Positions 49,317 through 58,251 of a DNA stretch of 64,000 bases are shown here, in pieces. The notes under the pieces were generated by a model that did no database searches, was not told where the DNA came from, and saw nothing but the letters and a program-made list of their open reading frames with translations. The stretch spans positions 124,001-188,000 of the forward strand of contig DBTU01000047.1 of NCBI GenBank assembly GCA_002307215.1, written 5' to 3'. The position numbers and the translations under genes were made by a program. The first letter of the stretch is position 1. Every line of letters begins with the position of its first letter. The stretch is from Lachnoclostridium sp. UBA1308. GTDB taxonomy: Bacteria; Bacillota; Clostridia; Lachnospirales; Lachnospiraceae.

Positions 49317-49985
49317 TTACAAACCTTGCTCGCTGATATTTTGGATGGTATTCATGATATGCTCATGCGCCAATGCTTCAGCCAGCTCACCATCGCGCCT
49401 TTTTATTGCGTCGAGTATTGCTGCATGCTCGCGATTTGATTTAGTAACCCTATTAGGCATGGACAGAGTGATTTTTCGCACCCTCTCGACATAATGATGA
49501 AAATCCGATAGTACATGATACAGGATTTTACTGCCGGAAGCCTCATAAATCATCTCATGAAACTTATTATCCAAATCTACCATCTGATCGTGATGGTTTC
49601 TTCCTGCATGAAATTCAGATAAATATAATATCTCATCCAAAGCTTCAATTTGGGTTTCCGTAATATGCTCACATGCCCACTTGGCACATAATCCTTCCAG
49701 ATAGGAACGTATCTTATAGATGTCATGGATATCCTTTGAAGTAATGCCTGTCACATAGGCTCCCTTATTGGGAATCATGGTAACTAAGCCCTCCAGTTCA
49801 AGCTGTCGCAGGGCTTCGCGAACAGGAGTACGGCTAACGCCGAGCTCAAGCCCAATGGTATTTTCTTTTAGCTCTTCATTTTCATGGTATATACCGGAAA
49901 GAATATCTTCTCTTAACTTATTAAAAACCCGACCTCTTAAAGAATAATTATCACTGGCATCTTTGTGAATGTTCAAATCATCCAA
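49317..49985 (-). CDS. GntR-family regulator, FadR/FCD type
   Basis: A 222-residue repressor. N-terminal winged helix: LRGRVFNKLREDILSGIY, LGVSRTPVREALRQLELEGL and PNKGAYVTGIT. The C-terminal FCD domain (IRSYLEGLCAKWACEHIT, DNKFHEMIYEASGS, NREHAAILDAIKRRD with the metal-binding His) would sense a small carboxylate. It follows isocitrate dehydrogenase and Re-citrate-synthase genes on the same strand, so citrate or a related acid is a guess for its signal. TTG start at 49985 after ATAGGAGGAAATTCC; ATG at 50003 sits upstream of that site. Confidence 0.88.
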   Translation of the reverse strand: MDDLNIHKDASDNYSLRGRVFNKLREDILSGIYHENEELKENTIGLELGVSRTPVREALRQLELEGLVTMIPNKGAYVTGITSKDIHDIYKIRSYLEGLCAKWACEHITETQIEALDEILYLSEFHAGRNHHDQMVDLDNKFHEMIYEASGSKILYHVLSDFHHYVERVRKITLSMPNRVTKSNREHAAILDAIKRRDGELAEALAHEHIMNTIQNISEQGL

Positions 49986-50017
49986 GGAATTTCCTCCTAT
50001 CATACGAATAGTGGAAC

Positions 50018-50172
50018 AAAGTGTCAGCTTGCTGACACTTTCGCGCGCGAGTGGATTGCGAAGCAATAAACTTCCTCGCTGCGAGGTGCGCATCCTACAC
50101 GGAGCGCTTTAATCTTATAGGACAAACTTTCCTAAAAGATTAATATAGCCTCGCAAGATCATGCGAGCCATT
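50018..50172. repeat. Cluster of palindromes upstream of the GntR gene
   Basis: Four structures follow one another: a perfect 11-bp dyad AAAGTGTCAGC/GCTGACACTTT (50018-50041), a GCGCGC-rich block with CTCGC/GCGAG (about 50042-50085), TTAATCTTATAGG/CCTAAAAGATTAA (50110-50142) and CTCGCA/TGCGAG (50152-50168). The first may be an operator or the terminator of the isocitrate dehydrogenase transcript. The rest look like a repeat element; no second copy is in the window. Confidence 0.55.
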
Positions 50173-50231
50173 AAAAGAACTCCAAAATTAATTCCGTTGG
50201 AATTTCATTTTGAACTTCTTCCCGGTGTATA

Positions 50232-51398
50232 TTATATTTTCTCTATTGTTTCCATCAAATAATCTGCAAACTGAGCTCCGGTTGCTCCGGTATCTCTTCC
50301 TGTAGTTATCAGCTTACGCTCTGTTACGGTACAAATATCCAGTGCATGATAAAGCTTCTCGGACTCCTCTGTATAACCGATATGTGAAAGAAGCATTGCA
50401 CCTGCACGTATCATACTGCATGGATCTGCATAAATATCTCTGCCTTCTTGTACCATACGGGGCGCAGAACCATGGATTGCTTCAAACATGGAATATTTCT
50501 TACCAATATTGGCGCTTCCTGCCGTTCCGACACCGCCCTGGAACTCAGCTGCTTCGTCTGTAATAATATCTCCATAGAGATTAGGAAGAACAACAACTTG
50601 AAAATCCTTCCTTCTCTTTTCATCAACAAGCTTAGCAGTCATGATATCGATATACCAATCGTCTGCTGAGATTTCCGGATATTCCTTAGCCATTTCCCTG
50701 AAGATATCGAGGAATTTGCCATCCGTTGTCTTTATAATATTCGCCTTTGTTACAGCGGTTATTCTCTTCTTATTATTTGCTCTTGCAAATTCAAAAGCAG
50801 CCCTAATTATTCTCTCGGTTCCCTGTGACGTAGCTATTGTAAAATCTACTCCAAGGTCCTCTGTAACATGAATGCCCTTGCTACCAACGGCATATGCGCC
50901 TTCGGTATTCTCACGATAGAAAGTCCAATCAATACCTTGCTCAGGAATACGAACCGGCCTAACATTGGCAAACAAATCAAGTTCCTTTCTCATAGCTACA
51001 TTGGCACTCTCAACATTCGGCCACGGATCACCTTTTCTGGGTGTTGTTGTGGGTCCTTTTAAAATAACATGACATTTCTTTAACTCCTCTAAAACTGCCG
51101 GAGGAATTGCTGCATTTTCAGCCGCTCTCCGCTCTATTGTTAAACCATCAATTACTCTAAATATTACTTTGCCTGATTTTAATTCATCTTTCAGAAGAAA
51201 TTCCAATATTCTCTGAGCCTGATCTGTGATAGCCGGACCAATGCCGTCTCCACCGCATACACCGATAATGATCTGATCCAAGGACTGATAAGAAACGAAA
51301 TCTCCCTGTGCCTTCATATCTTCTACTCTTTTTAACTGGCTCTCCAATAATAGTCCGAATTTCTCTTTTGCTGCTTCAATTTTCTCTGCAGTTGTCAT
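50232..51398 (-). CDS. Isocitrate/isopropylmalate family dehydrogenase (probable NAD isocitrate dehydrogenase)
   Basis: A beta-decarboxylating dehydrogenase of 388 residues. Core motifs: GVCGGDGIGPAITDQ at 47, LKGPTTTPRKGDPWPNVESAN (substrate loop), YRENTEGAYAVGS, AVTKANIIKTTDG with the catalytic Lys, LPNLYGDIITDEAAE with metal-binding Asp, and FEAIHGSAPRMVQEG in the cofactor site. A leucine-type role cannot be excluded by sequence, but its neighbour, a Re-citrate-synthase-like enzyme, argues for isocitrate. ATG after GAAAGGCGCGGT. No aconitase in view. Confidence 0.88.
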   Translation of the reverse strand: MTTAEKIEAAKEKFGLLLESQLKRVEDMKAQGDFVSYQSLDQIIIGVCGGDGIGPAITDQAQRILEFLLKDELKSGKVIFRVIDGLTIERRAAENAAIPPAVLEELKKCHVILKGPTTTPRKGDPWPNVESANVAMRKELDLFANVRPVRIPEQGIDWTFYRENTEGAYAVGSKGIHVTEDLGVDFTIATSQGTERIIRAAFEFARANNKKRITAVTKANIIKTTDGKFLDIFREMAKEYPEISADDWYIDIMTAKLVDEKRRKDFQVVVLPNLYGDIITDEAAEFQGGVGTAGSANIGKKYSMFEAIHGSAPRMVQEGRDIYADPCSMIRAGAMLLSHIGYTEESEKLYHALDICTVTERKLITTGRDTGATGAQFADYLMETIEKI

Positions 51399-51483
51399 AA
51401 TATACCGCGCCTTTCAATTTTGATGTACTGTCCAACAGGCAAGTCATATTCCTTGCCGGGCCGAAAGTCTTCTTACGGCTTAA

Positions 51484-51517
51484 AACAAGATGAATCAGCA
51501 TGCTAATTCATCTTGTT
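51484..51517 (-). terminator. Terminator between Re-citrate synthase and isocitrate dehydrogenase genes
   Basis: A 34-base near-perfect palindrome, AACAAGATGAAT..ATTCATCTTGTT with AGCATGCT in the middle, is followed on the minus strand by TTTTAAG. It lies in a 183-base gap, so the two genes are either separate units or joined by readthrough. Confidence 0.65.
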
Positions 51518-51581
51518 ATTTGAATTGTAAGATGTTTTGTTTTAAATGTCAAATTTATTATTATTTTTAGGTGAAACCCTG

Positions 51582-52973
51582 TTATGTGATACTAATACCC
51601 AGTTCTTCTTCTGCGGCACGAATCTTTTTCGTTAATTCGTCATCTGTAATTACTGTCATACGGCCGGTTTCATATTCTTGATCAACCCACACTTTGACTT
51701 TTACAACAACCGGATTGGACTTGTCAACCGCCTTTTCGCCCTTCAGCTTGAAAAAGGTATTAATCCAGTGTGCAATTCCGGCCAACCCTGAGGTATTGGA
51801 CACTGCCACCAGAACCGGTCTGTTCAGAAACTTCTCTGTATCAAAAATATTATAGATTTCTTCATTTTTAAGTAAACCGTCTGCATGAATTCCAGCTCGG
51901 GTAACATTGAAGTTCTTACCCACAAACGGAGTTCTTGACGGGACGCGGTATCCGATTTCCTTCTCAAAGTATGCCGCCAACTCAGTAATAACCGTAGTAT
52001 CCATACCATCTAAGGTTCCCTTTAACTGAGCATATTCAAATACCATTGCCTCAAGAGGTGTATTACCGGTTCTTTCACCAATACCAAAGATAGAACAGTT
52101 TACAGCTCCGGCGCCATACAGCCAAGCCGTAGTTGAATTGGTGACTGCTTTATAGAAATCATTGTGTCCATGCCACTCCAACCATTTGGAAGGAACACCG
52201 GCATGCATCATAATACCATAAATAATTCCTTGAACCGATCTCGGGATAACCGCACCGGCAAAATTCACACCATAGCCCATGGTATCACAAGCTCTTATCT
52301 TAACCGGAATATTATATTCAGTGCTAAGCTTCATCAATTCATGACAGAAAGGAATTACAAATCCATGAATATCGGAACGGGTTATATCCTCCAGGTGGCA
52401 TCTGGCAGCAATTCCTGTCTCAAGACACTCCCTTACTACACTTAAATAGTGATTCATGGCTTCTGTTCTGGTCATCTTCATCTTATAGAAGATATGATAA
52501 TCAGAACAGCTCACTAAAATACCGGTTTCCTTCATACCGATCTCCTTAACGAGCTCAAAGTCCTTCTTACTTGCCCTAATCCAGGAAGTTACTTCCGGGA
52601 ACTGATAGCCTCTCTCCATACACTTATATACCGCATCGCGATCCTTCTTACTATATAAGAAAAATTCGCTCTGCCTAATTATTCCCTTTGGACCTCCAAG
52701 GCGATGAAGATAGTCATACATTGTCACGATCTGCTCTGTTGTATATGGTGCTCTGGACTGCTGCCCGTCACGAAAAGTTGTATCAGTTATAAATATCTCA
52801 TCCGGAAGATTATGAGGTACAATTCGGTCATTAAACGCTATTTTTGGGATTTCATGATAAGGAAACAAATTACGAAATGTATTTGGCTCCTCAACATCCA
52901 CCAAGGGATAAATCGGCTCCTCAAGCTGAAGCAGATTGTTATGTGGGTTAATATAAACTTTACGTTGATCCAT
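51582..52973 (-). CDS. Re-citrate-synthase-like (isopropylmalate/homocitrate synthase superfamily) enzyme
   Basis: A DRE-TIM metallolyase family aldol enzyme of 463 residues. It has the signature ITDTTFRDGQQSRAPY (metal Asp and catalytic Arg), CHLEDITRSDIHGF, RACDTMGYGVNFAG and the metal-binding WHGHNDFYKAVTNS. It lacks the C-terminal leucine-binding LeuA domain. In anaerobes, members of this group next to isocitrate dehydrogenase are Re-face-specific citrate synthases, as first shown in Clostridium kluyveri. I therefore infer citrate from oxaloacetate and acetyl-CoA. The start is the ATG at 52973 after TTGGAGAG. Confidence 0.82.
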   Translation of the reverse strand: MDQRKVYINPHNNLLQLEEPIYPLVDVEEPNTFRNLFPYHEIPKIAFNDRIVPHNLPDEIFITDTTFRDGQQSRAPYTTEQIVTMYDYLHRLGGPKGIIRQSEFFLYSKKDRDAVYKCMERGYQFPEVTSWIRASKKDFELVKEIGMKETGILVSCSDYHIFYKMKMTRTEAMNHYLSVVRECLETGIAARCHLEDITRSDIHGFVIPFCHELMKLSTEYNIPVKIRACDTMGYGVNFAGAVIPRSVQGIIYGIMMHAGVPSKWLEWHGHNDFYKAVTNSTTAWLYGAGAVNCSIFGIGERTGNTPLEAMVFEYAQLKGTLDGMDTTVITELAAYFEKEIGYRVPSRTPFVGKNFNVTRAGIHADGLLKNEEIYNIFDTEKFLNRPVLVAVSNTSGLAGIAHWINTFFKLKGEKAVDKSNPVVVKVKVWVDQEYETGRMTVITDDELTKKIRAAEEELGISIT

Positions 52974-53045
52974 TGATACACTCTCCAATCTAATATAAAT
53001 ATAAGCTTGTTTTATTGTATACAATAATACTTGTACTGTCAATCA

Positions 53046-53249
53046 TTAATTATGTATTCTTCGACCATATAAAATCAGGCATAATGTCAAGCCAAATCCA
53101 AGGGATATCACTGCCGCAGATATGATATCAAAGTTCTGCTTTCCGAGTGAAAATGATGTTTCTATATCCCAATTCCATAATATAAATATGACCACCAAAC
53201 AGATAAACACCAATTTACAGACAAAACCCGCTAGATTTATTTTATTCAT
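53046..53249 (-). CDS. Small two-helix membrane protein
   Basis: A 67-residue protein with two hydrophobic helices (about 6-25 and 43-62) and a polar loop between, ending GRRIHN. No family recognised. It has an excellent ribosome site, ACGGAGGT, 8 bases before the ATG, which is the main support for it being real. It precedes the Re-citrate-synthase gene by about 70 bases on the same strand and may share its transcript. Confidence 0.65.
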   Translation of the reverse strand: MNKINLAGFVCKLVFICLVVIFILWNWDIETSFSLGKQNFDIISAAVISLGFGLTLCLILYGRRIHN

Positions 53250-53412
53250 ATACTGCGACCTCCGTAATTTACATAAATTACCATAATTATATCAATTAAT
53301 GGAAGTCGGTCAATATAGTTTCTCTATTTGGTTATCAGTGTACTAAAATACTAATCGCAAAATGTAAGATAATATAAAACAATTTGATAAAATTCACTTT
53401 CAATCCACTATA

Positions 53413-54147
53413 TTACCTCATAAAGTGCTTAATTATTTCTACTACCACCGGAACTAATACCGCCGGCAGTAGATTACCGCATTTTATTTTTTTACCGAAA
53501 ATCATATTAATTCCGATACCGAAAATAATAACCGAACCGATACAGGATATATTTGAAATTAATCTTTCACCCAGATAAGGCTCAACATACTTTGCCGATA
53601 GCGTAATCAGTCCCTGATACAGTCCTAAAGGAATCACTGAAAAAAATACACCGATGCCAAGTGTTGAGGCAATAAATACAGATACCGATCCGTCAATGAT
53701 AGCTTTTGCATATAGTGTGGAAGCATCTCCGGATAACCCATCTTTTAATGCACCGATGATAGCCATGGCTCCGACGCAGAATAACAAAGAACTGCTGACA
53801 AAGCCTTCGACAAAATTCTGCCCTGTATCACCCTTCACTCTCAGTACTTTCTTAATCCATTCTCCCATATGCTCAAGTCTGGTTTCAATATCAATCAGTT
53901 CACCGAAAAATGCTCCGACTGCAAGAGATATCACCATCAAAATGATATTGGTAGTCTCAATACCTTCTTGATTAATCTTAAGCAATCCCTGAAGTGCCCC
54001 ACTAAGACCAATCAGCATTACAGCAAGTCCAAGAGCATGCATGATGGTGTCCCTGAACCTTTGCTTTAAAATCCCTTTTAACATTAATCCGACTGCCGAT
54101 CCGATTATGATGGCTGCCATATTGGCAATTGTACCCATTCCGACCAT
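53413..54147 (-). CDS. DUF554-family membrane protein
   Basis: A 244-residue integral membrane protein of the YqgA/DUF554 group: MGTIANMAAIIIGSAVGLML, GLAVMLIGLSGALQG, LAVGAFFGELIDIE, VEGFVSSSLLFCVGAMAIIG and DGSVSVFIASTLGIGVFFS in order. About seven hydrophobic segments. Members are common in Firmicutes; the function is unknown, and transport is only suggested by the fold. The start ATG 54147 follows CAGGAGCAG. Lies 40 bases after the HD gene on the same strand. Confidence 0.9.
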   Translation of the reverse strand: MVGMGTIANMAAIIIGSAVGLMLKGILKQRFRDTIMHALGLAVMLIGLSGALQGLLKINQEGIETTNIILMVISLAVGAFFGELIDIETRLEHMGEWIKKVLRVKGDTGQNFVEGFVSSSLLFCVGAMAIIGALKDGLSGDASTLYAKAIIDGSVSVFIASTLGIGVFFSVIPLGLYQGLITLSAKYVEPYLGERLISNISCIGSVIIFGIGINMIFGKKIKCGNLLPAVLVPVVVEIIKHFMR

Positions 54148-54187
54148 GGTATCTGCTCCTGTCAATTATCATTATACCTGCAACCCT

Positions 54188-54760
54188 TTATACGAGCCCG
54201 GTTGTGGTCTCTACATCCCGTAATGCGTATATCGTTCTCAAAAGAAGGTCATCCAGTTCCCAGGAAAGCATTTGAGCGCCGCGTTCTATTACTTCTCTGG
54301 AACACCCCGCGGCAAACTTCGGTGTCTTATATTTTTTCTTTACTGAGCTTAATTCCATATCAAGTGTACTCTTTGAGGGGCGCATGAGTGCTGCCGCACC
54401 GATTAAGCCAGTCAATTCATCTACTGCATAAAGCACCTTTTCCATTTCATGTTCCGGTACGATATCAACTGTCAATGCATATCCGTGACTCGCCGTTGCA
54501 TGATTGATTCGTTCATCAATGCCACGTTCTTGTAGTATCTTTTGACTCATGATACAGTGCTGATTCGGATATATTTCAAAATCCAGATCGTGCAACAAGC
54601 CTACAATTCCCCAGAATTCTTCTTCCTTGCCATAACCTAGTTCTCTTGCAAAATACCTCATGACTCCTTCAACAACTCTGGCATGCTTTAGATGGAATTC
54701 ATCCTTATTAAATTCACATAACAGCTCCCATGCTTCTACCCCTGTCGGTACTTTTCCCAT
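54188..54760 (-). CDS. HD-domain protein
   Basis: A 190-residue putative phosphohydrolase. The HD metal site is visible as HARVVEGVMRYFAREL (first His), FWGIVGLLHDLDFEIYP (HD pair) and INHATASHGYAL, then VDELTGLIGAAALMRP. The single domain without other parts resembles small hydrolases of the YedJ/TIGR00277-like group. Substrate unknown. ATG at 54760 sits 8 bases after AAAGGA; further ATG codons upstream to 54859 lie before that ribosome site and are rejected. Confidence 0.88.
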   Translation of the reverse strand: MGKVPTGVEAWELLCEFNKDEFHLKHARVVEGVMRYFARELGYGKEEEFWGIVGLLHDLDFEIYPNQHCIMSQKILQERGIDERINHATASHGYALTVDIVPEHEMEKVLYAVDELTGLIGAAALMRPSKSTLDMELSSVKKKYKTPKFAAGCSREVIERGAQMLSWELDDLLLRTIYALRDVETTTGLV

Positions 54761-54880
54761 TGCATTCATCCTTTCTGAAATAATGTCATATCTGTTACTA
54801 TGATTTTCAAAAACTGCATCACATAAATTCCCGGATTCATCGAATATTAGCTTATACAAATAGTTCTTAGTGAGTCCGAT

Positions 54881-55639
54881 TCATTTGACTCCTGTTAGAT
54901 CCTTGATTACTTCCCCTGCTAAGATTAAGCCTGCCACCGACGGAACAAATGCATTACTTCCGGGAATCTGACGCCTCTGCGTACATTTTCTCTCGGCTCC
55001 CGGTGGGCAAATACAATTGCTTTTACAGCTGATTGCCATATCCTCTAAGGGCTTTCTGGCCGGTTCCATTGAATATAATACCTTTAATTTCTTAACACCT
55101 CTGGCCTTCAATTCTCTCCTTATAACCCTCGCAAGCGGACAGATTGAGGTTTTATAGATATCGGTTATCTCAAAACGTGTAGGATCCAACTTATTGCCGG
55201 TGCCCATACAACTAATGATAGGTATATTCATCTCCTCGGCGCGGAGAATCATCTCTATTTTTGCTGAAACCGTATCAATCGCATCTACAATATAATCATA
55301 TTCAGAGAAATCGAACTGATCTGCTGTATCTTTTAAGTAAAAGCATTGATGTGTCATAACCTCGGCATCCGGATTAATATCAAGAACTCGTTCCTTCATT
55401 ACATCAACTTTATATTTACCGACTGTTTTTCTTGTAGCGATAATCTGTCGATTGATATTTGTTAAGCATATCTTATCATCATCAATCAGATCAAGTCTAC
55501 CCACTCCGCTCCTGGCCAGAGCCTCCACGGTATAGCCGCCGACACCTCCGATTCCAAATACGGCAACTCTTGCCTTCTTCAGAACCTCCATCGCTTCTTG
55601 CCCAAATATCAGCTGTGTTCTTGAAAATTGATTCAGCAT
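54881..55639 (-). CDS. tcdA: tRNA threonylcarbamoyladenosine dehydratase (ThiF/MoeB-like)
   Basis: An E1-like adenylating enzyme that cyclises t6A to ct6A in tRNA. It has the ATP site GIGGVGGYTVEALARSGVG, IDDDKICLTNINRQI, VDAIDTVSAKIEMI and CPLARVIRRELKARGVKKL, with SIEPARKP-like SMEPARKPLE near the end, a TcdA mark. 252 residues, complete. Its start overlaps the stop of the upstream TtcA-like gene by one base, so translation is coupled. Confidence 0.92.
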   Translation of the reverse strand: MLNQFSRTQLIFGQEAMEVLKKARVAVFGIGGVGGYTVEALARSGVGRLDLIDDDKICLTNINRQIIATRKTVGKYKVDVMKERVLDINPDAEVMTHQCFYLKDTADQFDFSEYDYIVDAIDTVSAKIEMILRAEEMNIPIISCMGTGNKLDPTRFEITDIYKTSICPLARVIRRELKARGVKKLKVLYSMEPARKPLEDMAISCKSNCICPPGAERKCTQRRQIPGSNAFVPSVAGLILAGEVIKDLTGVK

Positions 55640-56481
55640 TATCTTTCTCCTCTCTGATCAAAATCATCCAGAAATTGATAGGAGCTTTCTTTATCGTGGT
55701 AGCCGATAATCGTACTTAGGTTCACATCGTGGACACTACGAAAAATATTCATATCAATGCATGAATTCGTCTGACGAAATTTCTTAATCAGAGTTTTCAT
55801 CTCCTGTCGTTTGGAGCCGCCCCCTCCATTGTCGCATAAGGTACAGTTTTCCGTCAGACGGCAGGCACACTGGATAAACTGTAGATCATGATATTGCTTC
55901 CAGGACAAAATATCAGCTTCCTTCACCAGATACATCGGACGTATCAGCTGCATTCCCGGATGATTCGTGCTATGTAACTTCGGCATCATAGTCTGAATCT
56001 GTCCGGCATATAACATACCCATCAATATTGTCTCTATAACATCATCAAAATGATGTCCCAGTGCAATCTTGTTACAGCCCCTAGCCTGTGCTTCTTTATA
56101 AAGATAACCTCTTCGCATTCGTGCACAAAGATAACAGGGTGATTCCTCCACGCCTGCCACAATATCAAATATCTGTGTTTCAAAAATTGTAATCGGAATA
56201 TCTAACAGCTTTGCATTATTCACAATCGTCTGCCGGTTAATCTCGTTATATCCGGGGTCCATCACCAAAAATTCCAGATCGAACGAAATCTTCCCATGTC
56301 TTTGTACCTCTTGCATAAGCTTCGCAAGCAGCATGGAATCTTTACCTCCCGAGATACAAACTGCGATCTTATCACCCTCACTGATCAGCTGATAATCATT
56401 TACCCCATCTATAAATTTCTTCCATAAGGGTTTGCGAAATTTCTTTATTATACTTCTTTCTATTTCTTCATAGCGTTCCAT
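55639..56481 (-). CDS. TtcA-like tRNA 2-thiolation protein (PP-loop ATPase)
   Basis: A 280-residue ATPase that activates a tRNA base for sulfur insertion. The PP-loop is CISGGKDSMLLAKLMQ near residue 44; CYLCARMRRGYLY gives the CxxC pair near 135, LGHHFDDVIETILMG follows, and CACRLTENCTLCDNGGGG carries further cysteines for a cluster. This matches the TtcA group; the C-terminal cysteines are more numerous than in classical TtcA, as in clostridial relatives. The ATG follows AAGTGGTAAATTAG weakly. It sits between the cysteine desulfurase and tcdA. Confidence 0.88.
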   Translation of the reverse strand: MERYEEIERSIIKKFRKPLWKKFIDGVNDYQLISEGDKIAVCISGGKDSMLLAKLMQEVQRHGKISFDLEFLVMDPGYNEINRQTIVNNAKLLDIPITIFETQIFDIVAGVEESPCYLCARMRRGYLYKEAQARGCNKIALGHHFDDVIETILMGMLYAGQIQTMMPKLHSTNHPGMQLIRPMYLVKEADILSWKQYHDLQFIQCACRLTENCTLCDNGGGGSKRQEMKTLIKKFRQTNSCIDMNIFRSVHDVNLSTIIGYHDKESSYQFLDDFDQRGER

Positions 56482-56558
56482 CTAATTTACCACTTTCTAT
56501 TTTATATAACCAGTAATCGACTGATTTACGCTTACTAATCGCTCTTCTCTTACATCCG

Positions 56559-57680
56559 TTACTGAACCAGTGTGCTATAACAGCGTGTAAATGCCTCCTG
56601 AAAGTAATTCAATTCTTCCTTCGTCGTAAGATGACTAAGGCTGATTCTCCACGAACACATGGCATTCTTCTTATCACCCGTAACCGCATAAACCGGTCTT
56701 GAGGGTGATCCCGGAACAGAACAAGCTGATTTCACCGAAACACAGATTCCCTCCAGCTCCAGCGCTTCCTGAAATTTTCCACCCCTAACTCCTTGAACAC
56801 TTAGATTGATAATATGAGGCACAGAACAGGCTGTGCTGTTAATTCTGACTTTATTAAAGCTTACTAAGAACTTACATAAATCTTCATTCATCCTCTTAAC
56901 GGCATCGCATCTCTCGGGAAGATGCATAAGGGCAATTTCCAGTGCTTTATCCATCGCTGCAGCCAGGGCAAGCGCAGGTGTCCCACTTCGGTATATCGTG
57001 GTACTGGTACCTCCGTGAAACAAAGGCTCAAGAACAACCTTTCCCTTCTTTATTAATATACCGCAACCATTTAATCCATAAAACTTATGAGGAGTAAAGG
57101 TCATGCAGTCCACATACTGTAGCGGGACCTCTACTTTACCAATCGCTTGTGTAGCATCGGTATGAAAATAACAATCCGGATATTCCTTCAGTATTTTTCC
57201 TATCTCATCGATCGGCTGAATCACTCCAAGCTCGCTGTCTACGGCGCAGACGGTAACCAATACCGTATCCTTTCGCAGCAGCTCCTTAAAATGGATCAAA
57301 TCTACGACCCCGTCTTTTGTAATATCAACAAGATCAATCTCATACCCCTGTGTCTGAAGATAAGTTAAGGCACCGCTAACGGACGGGTGCTCCAGACAGG
57401 TCGATATAATATGCTTCCCATTATTCCTGTACGCATTTACCAGACCTTTAATCGCCAGATTGTTTGCCTCACTGGCTCCGGAAGTATAAATAAGCTCCGA
57501 AGGCTTTACCCCCGTAAGCTTCGCTATATGCTCTGTAATCCTGTCCATCTCAGCTTTCGCCTGTCTGCCCAAAGAATGAGTAGAATTCGGATTTGCCATA
57601 TACCTGTTATTTATTTCAAAAAAGCAGCTCATTACCTCACTGTCCGTCGGAGTATTAGCTGCATAATCCAGATAGATCAT
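56559..57680 (-). CDS. Cysteine desulfurase-like aminotransferase (class V)
   Basis: A pyridoxal-phosphate enzyme of 373 residues that mobilises sulfur from cysteine. Features: IYLDYAANTPTDSEVMSCF, TSGASEANNLAIKGLV, STCLEHPSVSGAL, DATQAIGKVEVPL and the cofactor lysine in FTPHKFYGLNG. The sulfur-carrying cysteine lies in SVKSACSVPGSPSRPVYAV. It resembles NifS/IscS-type group members such as YrvO. Next to a TtcA-like gene it probably supplies sulfur for tRNA thiolation. ATG 57680 after GAGGTGCAAA; earlier ATG codons lack a ribosome site. Confidence 0.92.
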   Translation of the reverse strand: MIYLDYAANTPTDSEVMSCFFEINNRYMANPNSTHSLGRQAKAEMDRITEHIAKLTGVKPSELIYTSGASEANNLAIKGLVNAYRNNGKHIISTCLEHPSVSGALTYLQTQGYEIDLVDITKDGVVDLIHFKELLRKDTVLVTVCAVDSELGVIQPIDEIGKILKEYPDCYFHTDATQAIGKVEVPLQYVDCMTFTPHKFYGLNGCGILIKKGKVVLEPLFHGGTSTTIYRSGTPALALAAAMDKALEIALMHLPERCDAVKRMNEDLCKFLVSFNKVRINSTACSVPHIINLSVQGVRGGKFQEALELEGICVSVKSACSVPGSPSRPVYAVTGDKKNAMCSWRISLSHLTTKEELNYFQEAFTRCYSTLVQ

Positions 57681-57866
57681 TTTGCACCTCATTACTGCCA
57701 TTAATCATTTTGCTCCTCGTGAAATCATCATTTCCTAGGAGTCTGATATCTTTTATATGATAATTCCTATTTCCTACTATGTCAATCAAATATGTACCTC
57801 ACTGATCATCCGTCGTTACAATTCAGCCTTCAAAGAATGTGACAAGACATACCTTTCTACTGATAA

Positions 57867-57914
57867 AAGCTGCCTTCACCGGAATGAATGTAACTATATC
57901 CGATGGGGCAGCTT
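57867..57914 (-). terminator. Possible terminator of the rubredoxin gene
   Basis: On the minus strand AAGCTGCC pairs exactly with GGCAGCTT across a long loop and is followed by TTATC. It lies 50 bases after the rubredoxin stop. Confidence 0.5.
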
Positions 57915-57967
57915 AATAGATATTTATTTTCTATAACATACAACCTATCAATTCAGAAAATTATTTA

Positions 57968-58126
57968 CTACACTTCCTGGAAACTATCCTTACCAACACC
58001 ACAAGTCGGACAAACCCAATCTTCCGGAATATCTTCCCACTTTGTTCCGGGAGCAATACCGCCGTCAGGATCGCCAATTGCTTCATCATAGATGTAACCG
58101 CAAACTGTACATTCGTAATTCTTCAT
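57968..58126 (-). CDS. Rubredoxin
   Basis: A 52-residue one-iron electron carrier of anaerobes. The two iron-binding pairs are CTVCGYIY near residue 5 and CPTCGVGKD near 38, with EAIGDPDGGIAPGTKWEDIP between; spacing is classic. It would pass electrons to oxygen- or peroxide-reducing enzymes. The ATG follows GGAGGTTTTTAC. The frame upstream of it has no ribosome site. It is a single-gene unit. Confidence 0.97.
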   Translation of the reverse strand: MKNYECTVCGYIYDEAIGDPDGGIAPGTKWEDIPEDWVCPTCGVGKDSFQEV

Positions 58127-58251
58127 GTAAAAACCTCCATTATCAGTGTTTTCATGCTGTTGCAAGTATGAATATACCATATTTGCTTAATTTTCACAAT
58201 ATAAAAATACTAATGGGGATATTTATCTAATATTAGGATAACTATTTTCTT

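Noticed and set aside
48933..49439. 168-codon plus-strand ORF
   Set aside because: Antisense across two real genes (DUF6273 protein and GntR regulator); aromatic-rich composition typical of shadows.
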